Assembly (NCBI RefSeq): GCF_030272615.1
Contig: NC_081412.1
Span: 670,744,852 to 670,808,851, forward strand
Direction: 5' to 3'
Source: Cryptomeria japonica
Taxonomy: Eukaryota > Streptophyta > Pinopsida > Cupressales > Cupressaceae
DNA: 64,000 bases
The notes below the pieces were generated by a model. It had not been told where the DNA came from. It did not search any database and saw only the letters and a program-made list of their open reading frames with translations. This document shows, piece by piece, positions 34,955-47,128 of this stretch. Numbering within the stretch: position 1 is the first letter of the stretch; each line of letters starts with the position of its first letter. A program made the position numbers and the translations under genes.

Positions 34955-37563
34955 ATGCTCAAGGAAATAGTTACAGGGCTTCTTGTGATGAAGGTCCAAA
35001 AACATGAGGTTTGCAAGGGTTGTGCACTTAAGAAATATGCCAAAACCAACTTGTCAAGTAGTGACACTACATCCAAAGGGGTTTTGGATCTCATACATTC
35101 AAATGTGTGTGAGCCTATGATAACAGTATCCTTGAATGGGTATGAGTATTATGTTATCTTTATTGATGGCTTCTCGAGGAAGATGTGTATATATTTTTTA
35201 AAGAATAAAAGTGAGATCTTTAGTAGGTTCAAAGAGTTTAAGGCTCTTGTGGAGAATCAAATAGGGAGGAAGATCAAGGCATTGAGGTTAGATAATGGAG
35301 GTGAGTATATCTCAAATGACTTCAAGGATTTATATTCTCAGGAAAGTATCAAGAGAGAATTGACTATTTCATACAACCCTTAATAGAATGGGGTTGTTGA
35401 AAGAAAAAATAGGGGTATACTTGGAGCAACTAAGGCCATGCTCCACGATCAAGATCTGTCTTGGTTTTTATGGGTGGATGCTTGCAATACTATCATATAC
35501 TTGTAGAATAGGAGCCCACACAATATGTTGGGCAAGTTAACACTGGAGGAGTCATTCACTAGGAAGAAACCAAATTTGGATCACATTTGCATCTTTGGAT
35601 GCCTTGTGTATTGTCATATTCCTTAAGAGAAGAGAGCCAAGCTGAAACCAACTATTGAGAAGGGTATTCTTGTTGGGTATAGTGAAACATCAAGGACTTA
35701 TTGAGTTTAAATTCCTACTCTTAGGAAAAAAATTGTACATAGGGATGTGAAGTTTGAGGAGGAGAGGTCTCTTCAGAAGTCTAGCAGCCTAAGGAAGAAA
35801 GAGGAGAAAGCATGCATGGTTGAAGAAACATTCATTTCTCAAAGTTTAAGCATGAAAGTTGGTGAGCAAATTAGGCAGACTGAGCAAGTTGATCGTAAGG
35901 AAGGAAAATTAATTCCTCAGCCTTAAATTTTTATAACTAGGAAGAGGAGAAATATGGTAGCTAAGAAAACACTGAGAGAGACTTAGGAGTATGTTGGTGA
36001 TCCGTAAGATTAAATTAGATAAAAAAAAAGGCTCCTAAATATTATTCTAAGTATGTGTTACTTATGAGTTAATTGATTGAGGTGGAGCCTTGCAACTTTC
36101 AGGAGGCATCTAAGACCAGGTTTGGAGGGATGCCATGGTGGAAGAGTATTCTTCCATCATGAAGAATAGTGTATGGGAGGTAGTGCCATGCCCAAAAGGT
36201 AAGTATGTGGTGGGTTAGAGATGGTTGTATAAGATTAGGCATGTTGCAGTTGGTAGTGTGGAAAAGTTCAAATTCTCATTTATGGCTAAGGGGTTTCCTC
36301 AAAAGGAAGGGATTGACTATGATGAGAATTTTGCTCCAATAGCCAGGTCCTCATCCATCATGGCTATCATTTTTGTAGCAACATAGATGGGTTGGAGGAT
36401 TCACTAGATGAATGTGAAGATGACCTTCCTAAATGAAGTGATTGAGGAAGGGATTTACATAGAACAATGAGAAGGCTTTTAGGTACATGGTATGCACATA
36501 TTGACAATTACTTGTAGACTGTGGAGTGTGGGCTTCACCAAGAGTGAGGAGGATTTGAATCTACACCATGTTCGGGTAAAGGGCCAAACTCTCATATTGG
36601 TGTTGTATGTTGATGAACTATTTCTCACAAGGTCAGAGGAGATCATAGAACACTTAAAGAGAGATCTTGCAAGAGAGTTTGAGATGAAGGACTTGGGATT
36701 GATGCACTACTTTTTGGGATTGGATGTATGGAAAAAAGAGGGAGAAATATTCCCTTAACAAGGGAAGTACACAATTGATATTTTGAAATGTTTCAGAATG
36801 GAGGACTATAAGCCCATGTCCATGCCACTTGTGACCAAATGGAAGAAGATTTATACTCCTAGATCAAATGTAGTGGACCCAACTTTATATAGACAGTTGA
36901 TAGGATCCCTCATGTACCTGGTCAACACTACCTGTTGGATTTTTTTTTTTTTGTAGTAAATTCACTTAGTTAATGGTAGAGGATAAACATGTGCATTGGT
37001 TAGTTGTGAAGCATATTTTGTGGTATCTTTGAGATAGTTGCTCATGGAATAATGTATATTCAACACAATGGAGTGAAGCTCAAATGGTTTACCAATGTAG
37101 ATTGGATAGGTAGTACAGTTGACAAGAAAAGAACTTCAGAGTGTAGTTTTGATTCAGGATCAGGAGAAATCTCTTAGTATAGAAGGAAATAGAAGGTAGT
37201 TGCACCGAGTTTTGTAGAGGTTGAGTATTTGGCAACCAATATGGCTGGATGTCAGGCTATCTATCTTTATAAACTTCTAGTTGGGCTTTTTGATGTAGAG
37301 ATAGATCCACCAGTCATTTACTATCATAATTAGAGTTATATCAAACTCTTTGAGATCTTGTGTTTCATGACAAGTCAAACCACATTGAGATTAAGTACCA
37401 CTTTATCAGAGATTGTATGTGGAAGGGGACAGTGAACCTACAATACATTCCTATAGATGAGTATGTAGTAGACATCCTAACCAAGGCCTTGGTGAAGGAC
37501 AAGTTTTTATTCTTCAGGGATAAGTTAGGTGTTGTGCAGAACACCTTCCTCAATAAGAGGGAG
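34955..37563 (+). pseudogene. Ty1/copia integrase-RT-RNase H, 5'-truncated
   Basis: Reads in broken frames through the copia order. GAG-pre-integrase end CKGCALKKYAKTNL (about 35013-35060), integrase core with YYVIFIDGFSRKMCIYFLK and LRLDNGGEYISNDF, a QNGVVERKN block near 35390, then RT with LILVLYVDELFLT (YVDD changed to YVDE, about 36590-36640), MKDLGLMHYFLGLDVWKK, YRQLIGSLMYLVNT near 36890-36930, and RNase H to near 37560. There are numerous stops and a 14-base T run near 36943. It ends in a purine tract just before the LTR. No gag, protease or 5' LTR is present on the left. Confidence 0.88.
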
Positions 37564-38032
37564 TGTTGATTTCTATAGCTTGTAGTGTGTTTGCATGTCG
37601 AGTACATGCTCCATGCTAAGTTGAAATGATGTTGTGGAGCTAAATAATCAATATGGAGTTGTATGTGTGCAGCTCAAGTTGGAGGTTCAACAAGAGCATG
37701 AATTTAGGAAAGGAAAGGGGTTTGTGAATTTAAGGTAAGGCTAAGAGTGATTTGATGCATAAGATAAGGATGATTCATCTAGGTGTAGGGATTTTCATAT
37801 ACATCCTGAAGTAAATGAGTTGTGATGTATATGTATGTTATTGTTGAAGCAATCTAGTATTTTGTAATATATTTTTCTCTTGAAGCTAAATATAGAACCA
37901 ACGGTTGCAGGTTTTTTCCATATTGGGGTTTCTAGGATATATCTGTGTTGTCTTGTTAATGTGATTGGATTTCATGTGTCTTTGCTTTTGTTGTTCATAT
38001 CTATTAAATAACCAATACTATTGGTTGTTACA
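37564..38032 (+). repeat. Copia 3' LTR
   Basis: Begins TGTTGATTTCTATAGC directly after the purine tract AATAAGAGGGAG and ends GGTTGTTACA, giving the TG...CA ends expected. About 469 bases. The upstream copy is missing, so the right border rests on the terminal dinucleotide and is approximate. Confidence 0.65.
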
Positions 38033-38138
38033 AATTATATAGGCATAAATTATTTTTGATTCAATTTTGTTAAATTTGTTGAGCATCTAATCTGTAACTG
38101 GGTTATAAAAACTAACAACATAGTTTCCATTAAGGAAG

Positions 38139-38186
38139 TTGATATAAAAAGAGTCTTACACTTATCAAATACTCTTTTTATATCAA
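38139..38186. repeat. Perfect 16-bp inverted repeat
   Basis: TTGATATAAAAAGAGT at 38139-38154 pairs perfectly with ACTCTTTTTATATCAA at 38171-38186 across a 16-base loop. It lies between the copia LTR and the antisense gypsy fragment. It could be a hairpin, a terminator-like structure or a tiny MITE remnant. Confidence 0.85.
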
Positions 38187-38259
38187 TTAACCTAAAAATC
38201 ATTTTATTATTTGCACAAAAAACATTGAGCATGACTTTTTACATACTACAAATAACAAA

Positions 38260-41181
38260 GCTACCCTCAATCCATGTTGTATGTAAGAGCCATCAAAATA
38301 CAACTGCCAAGTTTTTTTGGTGAGCATGAGAATGTCAACATCTAGAAATTCCACATGCATTGGATGATCATCTTGGATTGGTGCTTTTTCTTATTGGTCA
38401 ACGATCACTTGTCCTATTATGACTTTTTTGTCAATATACTCAATGTCAAACTCGCTTAGGATCATTACCCATTTTGTCAATCTACTTGTTAAGGCTGCCT
38501 TGCTGAGAAGATATTTCAATGGATCAATTTTGGCTATCAACTTGAATGACTTGGTTAGCATATAGTGCCTCAACTTCTAGGATGCAAACATAACTACCAA
38601 GCACGCCTTCTCAATAGATGAGTAGTTGAGTTCATATCTAACTAGGGTCATGTTGATATGGTAAATGGCTCATTATTTCCCTTCATGTTCCAATTAAGCT
38701 AACAAAGCTCCTAATGATGCATCAGTTGTTGATATGCAAAGAAATAATGGTTTTCCTTCAATTGGTGACTTTAAAATGGGTGGATTCATTAGATAGTCCT
38801 TTATTGCATTAAAGGTTTCTTCACATGTGTCATCCCATCTGAATAAATTTTTTTTACAAGACTGATGCATGAAAGCATGACATCTATCAGCTAGTTGGTA
38901 TATGAACCTTCTAGTGGACTGGAGTCTTCCTTGAAGCAATCTTAGCTGACTGATGTTTTTGGGTGATTTAATTTCCATGATTGCTTTAACTTTATCTGGA
39001 TCTACTTCAATGCCTCGTGCTGAAATGATAAACCATATGTCTGCTCGATGTGATACCAAATGCACATTTCTTTGGATACAGCCTTAGCTTGTATTTCTCT
39101 AAGTGGTCAAAGATCTTGCCTAGGATTTCCAAACATGTTTCTCTAGTATGTGACTTAGCCAATAGATCATCAAAATAATCTTTCATGAAGTTATGCATCA
39201 TATCATGAAAAATCATTGTCATCGCTCTTTGGTAGATAGCTCCTACATTTTTTAGTCCAAAAGGCATTAATTCCAGCAAAAAGTACCCCACGAACATGTG
39301 AAGGTTGTCTTCTCTTGATCTTTTGGTGCTATTTTGATTTGGTTATAGCCTAAGAAACCATCCATGAGAGAAAACATTGTGTGCCCAGTTGTCAAGTCCA
39401 TAATTATATTTATATTGGGTAAATCAAAATCATCCTTAGGAAACATGTTATTGAGATCTATGAAATTTGTGCATACCTGACACTTTTGTCTAGTTTATAA
39501 ACATGAACTATATTGGATAAACATTTTGGATATGCTACAAGTCTAATAAACCCTACATCTAGAAATTTCTTCAATTTTGTTTTGACCAATAAGGCTATAT
39601 GAGGATGCATCTTTCTTAGCTTTTTCTTTACTGGTTTTACTCTGGGAGAAGCATTTAAGTGATACATTATGAGTTCTAGATCCAATCCTGACATATCTAT
39701 GTATGACCAGGCAAAATTATTTTTTCTTTCTTCAAAACATGCAATATAGTTCTATTTCTCTTGCTCTGATAATGATGTTGCTGGATGTAAATTTTTTGGC
39801 TAATCTGGTGTTCCAATATTGACTGCTTTGATTGGCTCAATCAATATAGAAGATCTCTCTTGGTAAAACTTAGGTAAAATGTCAAATCTCCCATCCTCTG
39901 GCACCTCAAAAATGTTTTCACCATTGGCTACTTCCTTTCTTTACTTTTATTTGATTTAATGTTGACATTAATTGGTTTTCAACATTAGACTTGATATTTG
40001 TTTTTTTCTTTTCACTTTTTGTGACTGAGAGATTTGGCACCCCCTCAAGTAGAAGACACATTATTGGATTCACTGGTGGAAGTTATTCTAGGTTTGACTA
40101 CATTGAGATATAAGACAATGGCATGATTGTTAGGGAAGGTTTCTATCTCAATGGGTCCCTTATTTTTCCAATCAATAAGCTTGGGATACAGTAATGGTAA
40201 ACGATTGCCAAATTATTTCATATCAAGAGCACTCAGGGTCATGATGGAGATATATAAGGCTTAAATTACTATTTCTAAGTCCAAGATATTACTTTCCTCA
40301 ATTGACCTACAACGAGTAGTTCCCGATAGTCCTCAATGGAGTCAAAATCGATATATTGTAGTTCCCATTTGAGTGGCCTATACTCTAACATTTTCCCTTC
40401 ATATGAGTGGACTACATCGACGTCAACATCTTTTACCTGACATGAATCTTTAGAGGGATGTTCAGAATGATATGAATCCCATTCCCATTCACTGGAATAT
40501 GTTTTGCTAGAAGCTTGTAACCTGAAAATTTTCTCATATAGATTGTGAGTAGGTTCTTCTCGCTTTTTAGCAAGTTCCTCTTGTCTTCTTTTCTCTTCTT
40601 CTTCCTCTTGTCTGCGATCTACTTGTTGTTGTTGTTATTGTTGTTTGTGAGTAACCTCTTCTTGATGTTTACAAATAGCTTCCTCTTGTTGCTTGCGTAC
40701 AACTTCTTCTTCTCTCGGAATGGCAATTTCTTCTTATTGTCGTTCATATTCTTCTTCTTGCTAAATGTGAGATGTTCCTTCTTGTTGTGGATCTATATTA
40801 CTCTGCCCAAAGCCTAATCCTGATTTATCCTTAGGAAGTTGAGAAGGAAGTTGTATTGGTGATGAGATACCTTATTTTCTTTTTCCCATAGGACCACTAC
40901 CACCGTATCCCATCTTTCTCATGAAATTATATCTTTTTTCATATTTCTCTACTGGGATATTGACATTTTTGACTTCTAGTTGGAATTCTACCTCATCTTT
41001 GTATAAACATTGCAAAACATCCTTGTCATCAGTCTCCTCAGCTAAGGTACCAGCTTTGACAAATGATCCCTCAAGAATTTTAATTAGTTTTGAGATAGGT
41101 TGTTGCTTTGAATTTGATGGTTTTCCGTATGAACTTGGAGAGAGTGGTAGGTCTGGTAGTGAATATTCCCCAAGATCTTTA
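38260..41181 (-). pseudogene. Antisense Ty3/gypsy (Tat-type) pol fragment
   Basis: Reading from 41181 downwards: KDLGEYSLPDLPLSPSS, a G-patch-like segment (RKMGYGGSGPMGKRK ... KDKSGLGFG, about 40960-40810), a Glu/Gln/Arg-rich stretch (40780-40550), a linker resembling that of the forward element at 53.8-54.1 kb, then RT (39694-39007, MPFGLK- and DYFDDLLAK-type motifs), RNase H (39065-38391) and the start of a second RNase H (TWQLYFDGSYIQHG near 38310). There are many stops. It begins exactly where a forward LTR starts (41182), so the missing gag and protease part was presumably separated by that insertion. It is closely related to the forward element at 45581 but clearly older. Confidence 0.82.
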
Positions 41182-42467
41182 TGTAGACACCTAAAAATGT
41201 CTCATTGATCATGTACTAATTATTCCTCTAATTGATTAAATAATCTTTATTATTTAATTAAGTCAATTAATCTTATTCTTCCAAATTCTTCTAATTTCAC
41301 ATTTCTTCATAATCTTACTAATTATTCTATTTCCTATTCTATCATCATTTTCTAAATATTAATTAAATATTTATTATTGAATTAATGCTGATTAATTCCC
41401 CAATTTAAATAATCTTCATTATTTAAATAAATTACTAATTATTCAATTTCTATCTCTAATTATCTAATCAGTCAACTCTCTTCTAAATATTAATTAAATA
41501 TTTATTATTTAATTAATTGTGATTTAATTCCTTTAATTTAAATTTTCTTTATTATTTAATTAAAGTCCATTTCTACATAATTAAATAGTTTCTTTAAATT
41601 ATTTAATTAATTAATTCTTTTAATTCTTCCATTTCCAAATCCCCAAATTCTAATTTCATTTAATTTCACATTCTTCTAATTTCTTCCAAATTCAAATACA
41701 TGTGTATGATTTCAAAAACCAAATTGAAAATCAAAGTTAAGTTCTAAATATATTGAAATGCTAAATTGAATTAAATTAAATTCAATTATTTGAATAATAT
41801 CTCATGCAAAGATTAAATTGAAAATCTAAATCTAAATGCAAGCACATACTAAATTAATTAATTAAATCAATCAATTAATTAAATCATTTATCTCTCCAAC
41901 TTCTATTTCCCTCTTTTTTCCCTCTTTCAGTTAGCTTTTTCTAAATTTAGCTCTTTGTGTCATCCTCTTTATTTCCTCCAATCATTCTTTTTCTTCCTTC
42001 AGCTAACTCTTTCATCAATCAGTTGACTCAATTGATCTATTCAATCTATTGAGTTTCACTCCTACAATTAGCAGTTCAACTATCAATTTGCATTTGAGCT
42101 CACCTAAGTTCACACCTCTTGATCATTTTGTTCCACCTTTCAATCAATCCTCTCCAATTTCTATAAATTGAGCATTCAATCTCCATTTTCAACAATCACG
42201 AACTTTGAATCTTTGTGTCACTTGCAGGTTACCAGTGCAATATATGAGAGCCATCATACCACGAAGAGGAGAAGAGCAATGGAAGCAATATGCAATACTG
42301 GGATAGGGATTTTTAATTGATTTCATTCTTAATTCCTATTTCTTGATTTTGTATCTTTTCATTGTCTAGTTTGTTAGATTTGTTGATTAGATAGGGATTC
42401 GTGATTTCCCTTGTGCTTCTAATTGATAACTTTGTTTATTTGAAGATGAATTCTAGCATGCGTCACA
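41182..42467 (+). repeat. 5' LTR of Ty3/gypsy element 1
   Basis: Starts TGTAGACACC and ends GCGTCACA, about 1286 bases. Rich in TTAATTAAAT words. A TATAAAT at 42162-42168 could be the promoter, giving a short R-U5. The right border is set by the primer-binding site a few bases on. The second LTR is outside the window. Confidence 0.65.
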
Positions 42468-42470
42468 TTT

Positions 42471-42488
42471 TGGTGAACCTGACGTGAA
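42471..42488 (+). promoter_or_regulatory. Primer-binding site of element 1 (putative)
   Basis: TGGTGAACCTGACGTGAA begins three bases after the LTR end CA, the position where reverse transcription is primed. I do not know the exact tRNA. Confidence 0.5.
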
Positions 42489-42594
42489 CTAACATCAATT
42501 TAACCTTTTTTTGTGTTTTGTGTGATTTTTGCAGATTGGGCAGATTTTTCTTTTTTTTGCAGGTTGCAGAAATTTTGAGAAAAGATATTACCGC

Positions 42595-42748
42595 CACACA
42601 ATCAAGCTTACATCATCACGCAATCGAATAGATAGAATCACACATTTGACCCTTCGGGGTAACGCATTCGTTCTGATAGGGTCACATAATCGCCCTGTCC
42701 AGATCACACAATCGACCTTTCTGGGTCACGCATCTGCAGGGTTAATTG
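42595..42748 (+). repeat. 22-bp phased array A, seven units
   Basis: Core CACRCAATCG/CACGCATTYG starts at 42595, 42617, 42639, 42661, 42683, 42705 and 42727, each interval exactly 22. The first ten bases are constrained, the next twelve vary (often ...CTG...GGT). It lies 128 bases after the LTR. Confidence 0.93.
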
Positions 42749-43157
42749 CTGTTTTATTTTTCTTCTGTCTGTTATCTGTTTTATATAATTCTGTCTTAAA
42801 TTTGGTTAATCCGGGATCAAATTAATTTTTACTTCAGGATTTGATTAACACAATTTATGGCAAGAAAATTTCAGTTCAAGATTTCAAGTGCAAGAAGGAC
42901 GAAACAACAAAGGAGGGAAGCCAAACGATATCAAAAAGTTCTCTAGGCAGAAAAATTCATACAGGATTCGGAAGAACAACTGGCCTTAGATAGATATAAT
43001 AGCTTAGTTCTTTCTTATTAAGTTAAATATGATCTAATCAATATTGAGTGGATGATGTGAGATTTAGCTAGGGCTTCACAATTGGTTGTGGAGGTTTCCA
43101 ATCAGGATTAATTTTTATTTTTTTTTAATTCAACTTTTATTGTTGTCTGCATTCTGT

Positions 43158-43311
43158 CACACAATCGACCCGTAAGTGCTACACAATCATCTAGATATCA
43201 TCACGCATGTGATCTATCAGGTTCACGCATTTGGTCTGTCAGATTTACGCATTTAGTCTGTAAGTTTCACGCATTCGCTCAGGTATCATCACACAATTGC
43301 CTCTGTCAAAT
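43158..43311 (+). repeat. 22-bp phased array B, seven units
   Basis: The same core as array A starts at 43158, 43180, 43202, 43224, 43246, 43268 and 43290, again every interval exactly 22. The separation from array A is not a multiple of 22. The intervening 400 bases carry an ordinary AT-rich leader. Confidence 0.93.
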
Positions 43312-43409
43312 TTTGAGTTTCTGTTGGTTTAATTTTACTACTAATCTTCTGTTTACAGCCTATGGCAGATTTGCAGAAAGGATTAGATTAGTAATCTTGC
43401 ATGCACACT

Positions 43410-43700
43410 TCACACTTCAATTTTTAGTGCTTAAAATCAACAATAGTTAAAATGGACATGCATGGATAATCTCACACTTCAATTTTTAGTGCTTAAAATC
43501 AACAACAGTTAAAAAGGACATGCATGGATAATCTCACACTTCATTGTTGGTGTTTAAAATGAACATGGGCTAAAATTGACATGCATGTATCTCACACTTG
43601 GTTTTTGGTGCTTAAAATCAACAAAATAGTTAAAATTGACATGTATGCCTTCATACTTGGATTTGGTGTTTAAAATTGACATGCACATGCGTATCTAACA
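43410..43700 (+). repeat. Tandem repeat, about 62-bp period
   Basis: CTCACACTTCAATTTTTAGTG...GGACATGCATGGATAAT repeats about four to five times with increasing divergence to the right, in the leader of element 1. Confidence 0.88.
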
Positions 43701-43739
43701 CCTAAATGTGGGCTATAAAATGAACGTGAATCAGGCTGC

Positions 43740-44640
43740 ATTAGATTAAATCATTTTTCTTTATCTTAAGGTAAAGAAAGAACTTTTTATTGTGTCTGGG
43801 TTGGACCTACTATTGCACTAACTGCCTTTCCACCTACCTTCGGCGTCTTGGGGGAAAGAAGGAAGGTGACAATGACATCCAATTTTTTTTTTATTCTTTG
43901 TAGTGACGGGTATCTTTGACTAGGGATTTCATCACCCCACAGAGGTACTTCGAATTGGGATGCGTTAGGGATATCATCTCTCCTAGTGTACTCTCGAGCG
44001 GGTTTTTCGAGTCGCTATATAAATATACTGGTCAGGCAGCTAGAGTGTTGAGTGAATTCGACATATGTGGGGGCCTTCCCTGCACTGATAAGCTCAACTA
44101 AAGCCTTAAGTGGCTTGCTCTGAGAATCTATCATTGGATCAGGATCCCTTAAAACCTAATACTAAGAACCAAATTAGTTGCCAAAAATCCTATGTTTAGT
44201 GGTTCTAGGAGTGTGGATCGTACCCCATAGATACCCCTCATGTACCTTAAATTATGAGATAGAAATCCCTTGGTGATAAGATCTTCGGATCTTCGGGGTA
44301 AGAGAGACTGGCATGCCCGAGAAGTGTGTGTTGTCGAGTGGAGCCAGTGCTGCCAGACTCTCTATGTATCCATCTTGTTTCGGTATTTTGCTGCGGGGGC
44401 CTCACTGAATGGTGTCCAATATCCAACCTAAGATTGTATTCCATGCTTTTTTATGTATCATTGTGATAGACCAGTATTGAGTCAGTCCCTTGGGCTATTT
44501 CAGGCCTTATCCCACATATCTCTGAATTTTCCAGATTGTTTGAAAATTGAGTCAGTCAGCTATACATACCTACTAGCCATTGTTCTCAGATTTGGAAAAC
44601 TGAAAAACATTGTCCTACACATGAAGTTACCAAAAACAAA
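43740..44640. other. Leader of element 1, no gene recognised
   Basis: Non-coding leader. An open frame at 43916-44101 and its GC-richer neighbourhood have no family match that I recognise. Confidence 0.4.
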
Positions 44641-44689
44641 GTCCATTTTGAAACTGATTCTCAAAAGTCCTTACATACTTATGACCATA

Positions 44690-44885
44690 GGCAGTCCCTT
44701 ACATAGTCTTTTGCATAGTCCCACTTACATCCTCATTATCATCCTACTTTTTTTGTATTGTCCCACTTATGTCCTCATTATCATCCAACGTCTTTTGCAT
44801 AGTCCCACTTACGTCCTCATTATCATCCTACGTCTTTTGCATAGTCCCACTTACGTCCTCATTATCATCCTAAGTCTTTTGCATT
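44690..44885 (+). repeat. Tandem repeat, 42-bp period
   Basis: TCCCACTTACGTCCTCATTA...CTTTTGCATAG repeats about four times, two units being exactly 42 bases. The open frame through it (RLLHSPTYVLIIIL repeated) is a repeat product. Confidence 0.88.
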
Positions 44886-45359
44886 ATCATCCATATTAAT
44901 TGCATAGTCCTATACGTCTTCATCTAGACCTCATATATGTCTAAGTCATTGTCAGTTATAGGTTCATAGAATGTGCCTTCATGGGCCTCCCAGGTGATGG
45001 TTTGCTCCCCTTCAAGCAACCTAATCTAGTTCCAAATGACGGTCAATGAGAAATCATTGATGGTCTAGCTAACTTAGCTTGGGATTTAAGAAGAAGCGCA
45101 CCTCAATATATAGGAGTCATACACAAGATAAACATTGAGTCTAGGATTTTCTGTATAATTGATAGAGAAATTGAGGCTGAACAACTTCGTCAACAAATGG
45201 AAAGACTTGCATTAGAGAAATCTAGAAATGCTAAAAAGGTCTCACATCAAAATCCTCAATAGAGAGTCTAGTATAGTCTTGCATACCTCATATTTATGTC
45301 TACTATCTAGTGTTAGGTCATCGCCTTGCATAGAACCATCCTCACATAGGCAATTTTAG

Positions 45360-45580
45360 ATGCCCATCACAAGGTCCCAGAAAGCAAAAGGAATAATGGA
45401 CCTAAACAACAAACAGTCTATAAACCCTACTTGGAACATGGACATGTCAATAGGTCAACACTCAGGTACACAGACAATGTCCACCTTAAACAAATTACAA
45501 CAGCATCTGACAAAGGAAGAAATTGAGTCTGCACAACAAGACTTACATGTCCTCATGATCCTAGATGCACTTATGCATAG
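45360..45580 (+). pseudogene. gag start of Ty3/gypsy element 1, interrupted
   Basis: ATG at 45360 opens MPITRSQKAKGIMDLNNKQS and runs to LMILDALMHS, where the LTR of element 2 begins. The MPI-TRSQ start is shared with the gag of element 2 (50122), which supports both starts. Only about 73 codons remain, before the conserved capsid region. Confidence 0.6.
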
Positions 45581-47041
45581 TGTAGATGTATAAAAATGAC
45601 CAGATTCCTAAATGAATAGTTTATGTTCATTCCTCTATTTTAGTTAAATCTAATTTAATTAAATCACCCACATTCCTCTATTTAATTAAATAAATAATTC
45701 AATTTATTTAGTTAAATTCACTAGAACCTTTTACATCCTTTAATTGAATAAATAATTTTATTTAATTAAATCCCTTCTTCTTAATTAAATTTACATTTAA
45801 TTAATAGTTCACCCCAAATTGAATAAATCTAATTTATTCAATTTCCCAATTTGCAACTAAATTGAAATAAAGTAATTTATTTTAATTAATTCTATTTTCT
45901 CTCACCCACTTGCAAAATCCTACATCTCCCACTTGCATTCTAAACCCTATTTCCTAATTTCTTCTAGATTCCATCTAATCCTAATCAATTAACCCTAAAC
46001 CCATCCATTATCCCTTTTCCCTAAATTTGAGGAGGTCACTTCTCAAATTTGGAGTAAAGTCTTCAAAAGGCATTAAAGCCTTTATCCATTCAACAAGCTA
46101 ACTTGTTGACTACCCCCAAATTTGGAAGGACTCTTACAAATTTGTCCCCAAAGTCTTTAAACCATTAATGGTTAACTAACCCTTAGTGGCATGGTTAGAG
46201 ACTTTTTGACTAACTTAACCTCCATGTAACCCAAGGGTCTCATCAAGCATTTATTGGTTTGACCATGGTTATTCCTTTATCCTTTGCACAAGAGTTTACC
46301 TCTTGGGTAAAAGCTTTATCCAATGGATAACCTTAACCTAACCTTAACCCTTACCTCCTAAGGTAACCATGAGGTCTTCTCAAGCATTTAATGCTTTCTA
46401 TCTCTCCTCTCAACCAGCCTTATGTTGACAATTGTCACCATTTCATTTGTGAAAATTGAAAACATGGATTGATAACTTTCAATCCTGACCCTTGATAAGA
46501 TCATCCAATCTTGACCATCCATTGCCGTATTTTTGCTATAAATTCATTCCTTCATTTTGAGGATCCGTGCAAGCTTTTAGTATCTCATTTATGCTTAATT
46601 TTATTAACACATCTAGTCTCTCTTTGCAATAGGAATTAATCTAATAAATATTTTAGACTATTTCTTTTATCATTAGCTTAACTCATAACTAGTATATCAT
46701 GTTAGGATAGTATTGCTACTAATCTTGTCATCTTATAATCTAGTTTATTGAATTTGTAGAGTCATGCATAGATAGGATGCATTTTCATAACTAAATCAAT
46801 CATAAGCATCCCTTGTTCTTACATTTGTCATCCCTAAGCCACTTTGCTCAGTGATCTGAGAGTAAGGGCATTGGCTTGAGGGACCTTGTGAGATAGAGAA
46901 CCATGGAACCAACCTTGGGAAGTTGAGTCATCCTTCATGACTCCATAAATTTCACCAAGAAGTCCTATGGGTGTGTGGACAAGCCTCTTGGAGCTTCAAT
47001 TTCACATTTTAAGTTTCATAACCCCGCTTTTCCCGCATACA
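45581..47041 (+). repeat. 5' LTR of Ty3/gypsy element 2
   Basis: Starts TGTAGATGTATAAAAATG, ends CCCGCATACA, 1461 bases. It matches 62592-64000 along its length. A TATAAAT at 46537-46543 is the likely promoter. The 3' copy has seven extra bases right after this box (TATAAATAGAGCTCTC). Confidence 0.93.
46537..46543 (+). promoter_or_regulatory. TATA box in 5' LTR
   Basis: TATAAAT, about 500 bases before the LTR end, conserved at 63549-63556 in the 3' LTR. Confidence 0.5.
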
Positions 47042-47045
47042 TTTC

Positions 47046-47063
47046 TGGCGCCCACCATGGGGC
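47046..47063 (+). promoter_or_regulatory. Primer-binding site of element 2
   Basis: TGGCGCCCACCATGGGGC begins four bases after the LTR. TGGCGCC is a frequent start of plant Ty3/gypsy primer-binding sites. Confidence 0.65.
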
Positions 47064-47128
47064 ACTACCCCATTAATCAAATCAGTTTTCAAAAATAAAA
47101 ATTTTGCAGGTACGCGGGAAACAGGAAT

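Larger units (their letters stand above)
41182..45580 (+). mobile_element. Ty3/gypsy element 1, 5' part
   Basis: Forward LTR (41182-42467), primer-binding site, long leader (42490-45359) with two 22-bp-period arrays, a 62-bp tandem repeat and a 42-bp tandem repeat, then the start of gag (ATG 45360). It is cut at 45580 by insertion of element 2. The remainder would lie beyond the right edge of the window. LTR start (TGTAGACACC...AAAAATG) and gag start (MPITRSQ) resemble those of element 2 (TGTAGATGTATAAAAATG; MPIVTRSQ), so the two are related families. Confidence 0.75.

Noticed and set aside
40545-40817. Hydrophobic 90-codon forward ORF resembling a membrane protein
   Set aside because: It is the reverse of the Glu/Gln/Arg-rich linker of the antisense gypsy pol. 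Poly-Leu/Phe arises from GAA/GAG codons on the other strand.
44453-44899. 148-codon forward ORF with repeated SPTYVLIIIL
   Set aside because: Half of it is the 42-bp tandem repeat. The rest has no motif.
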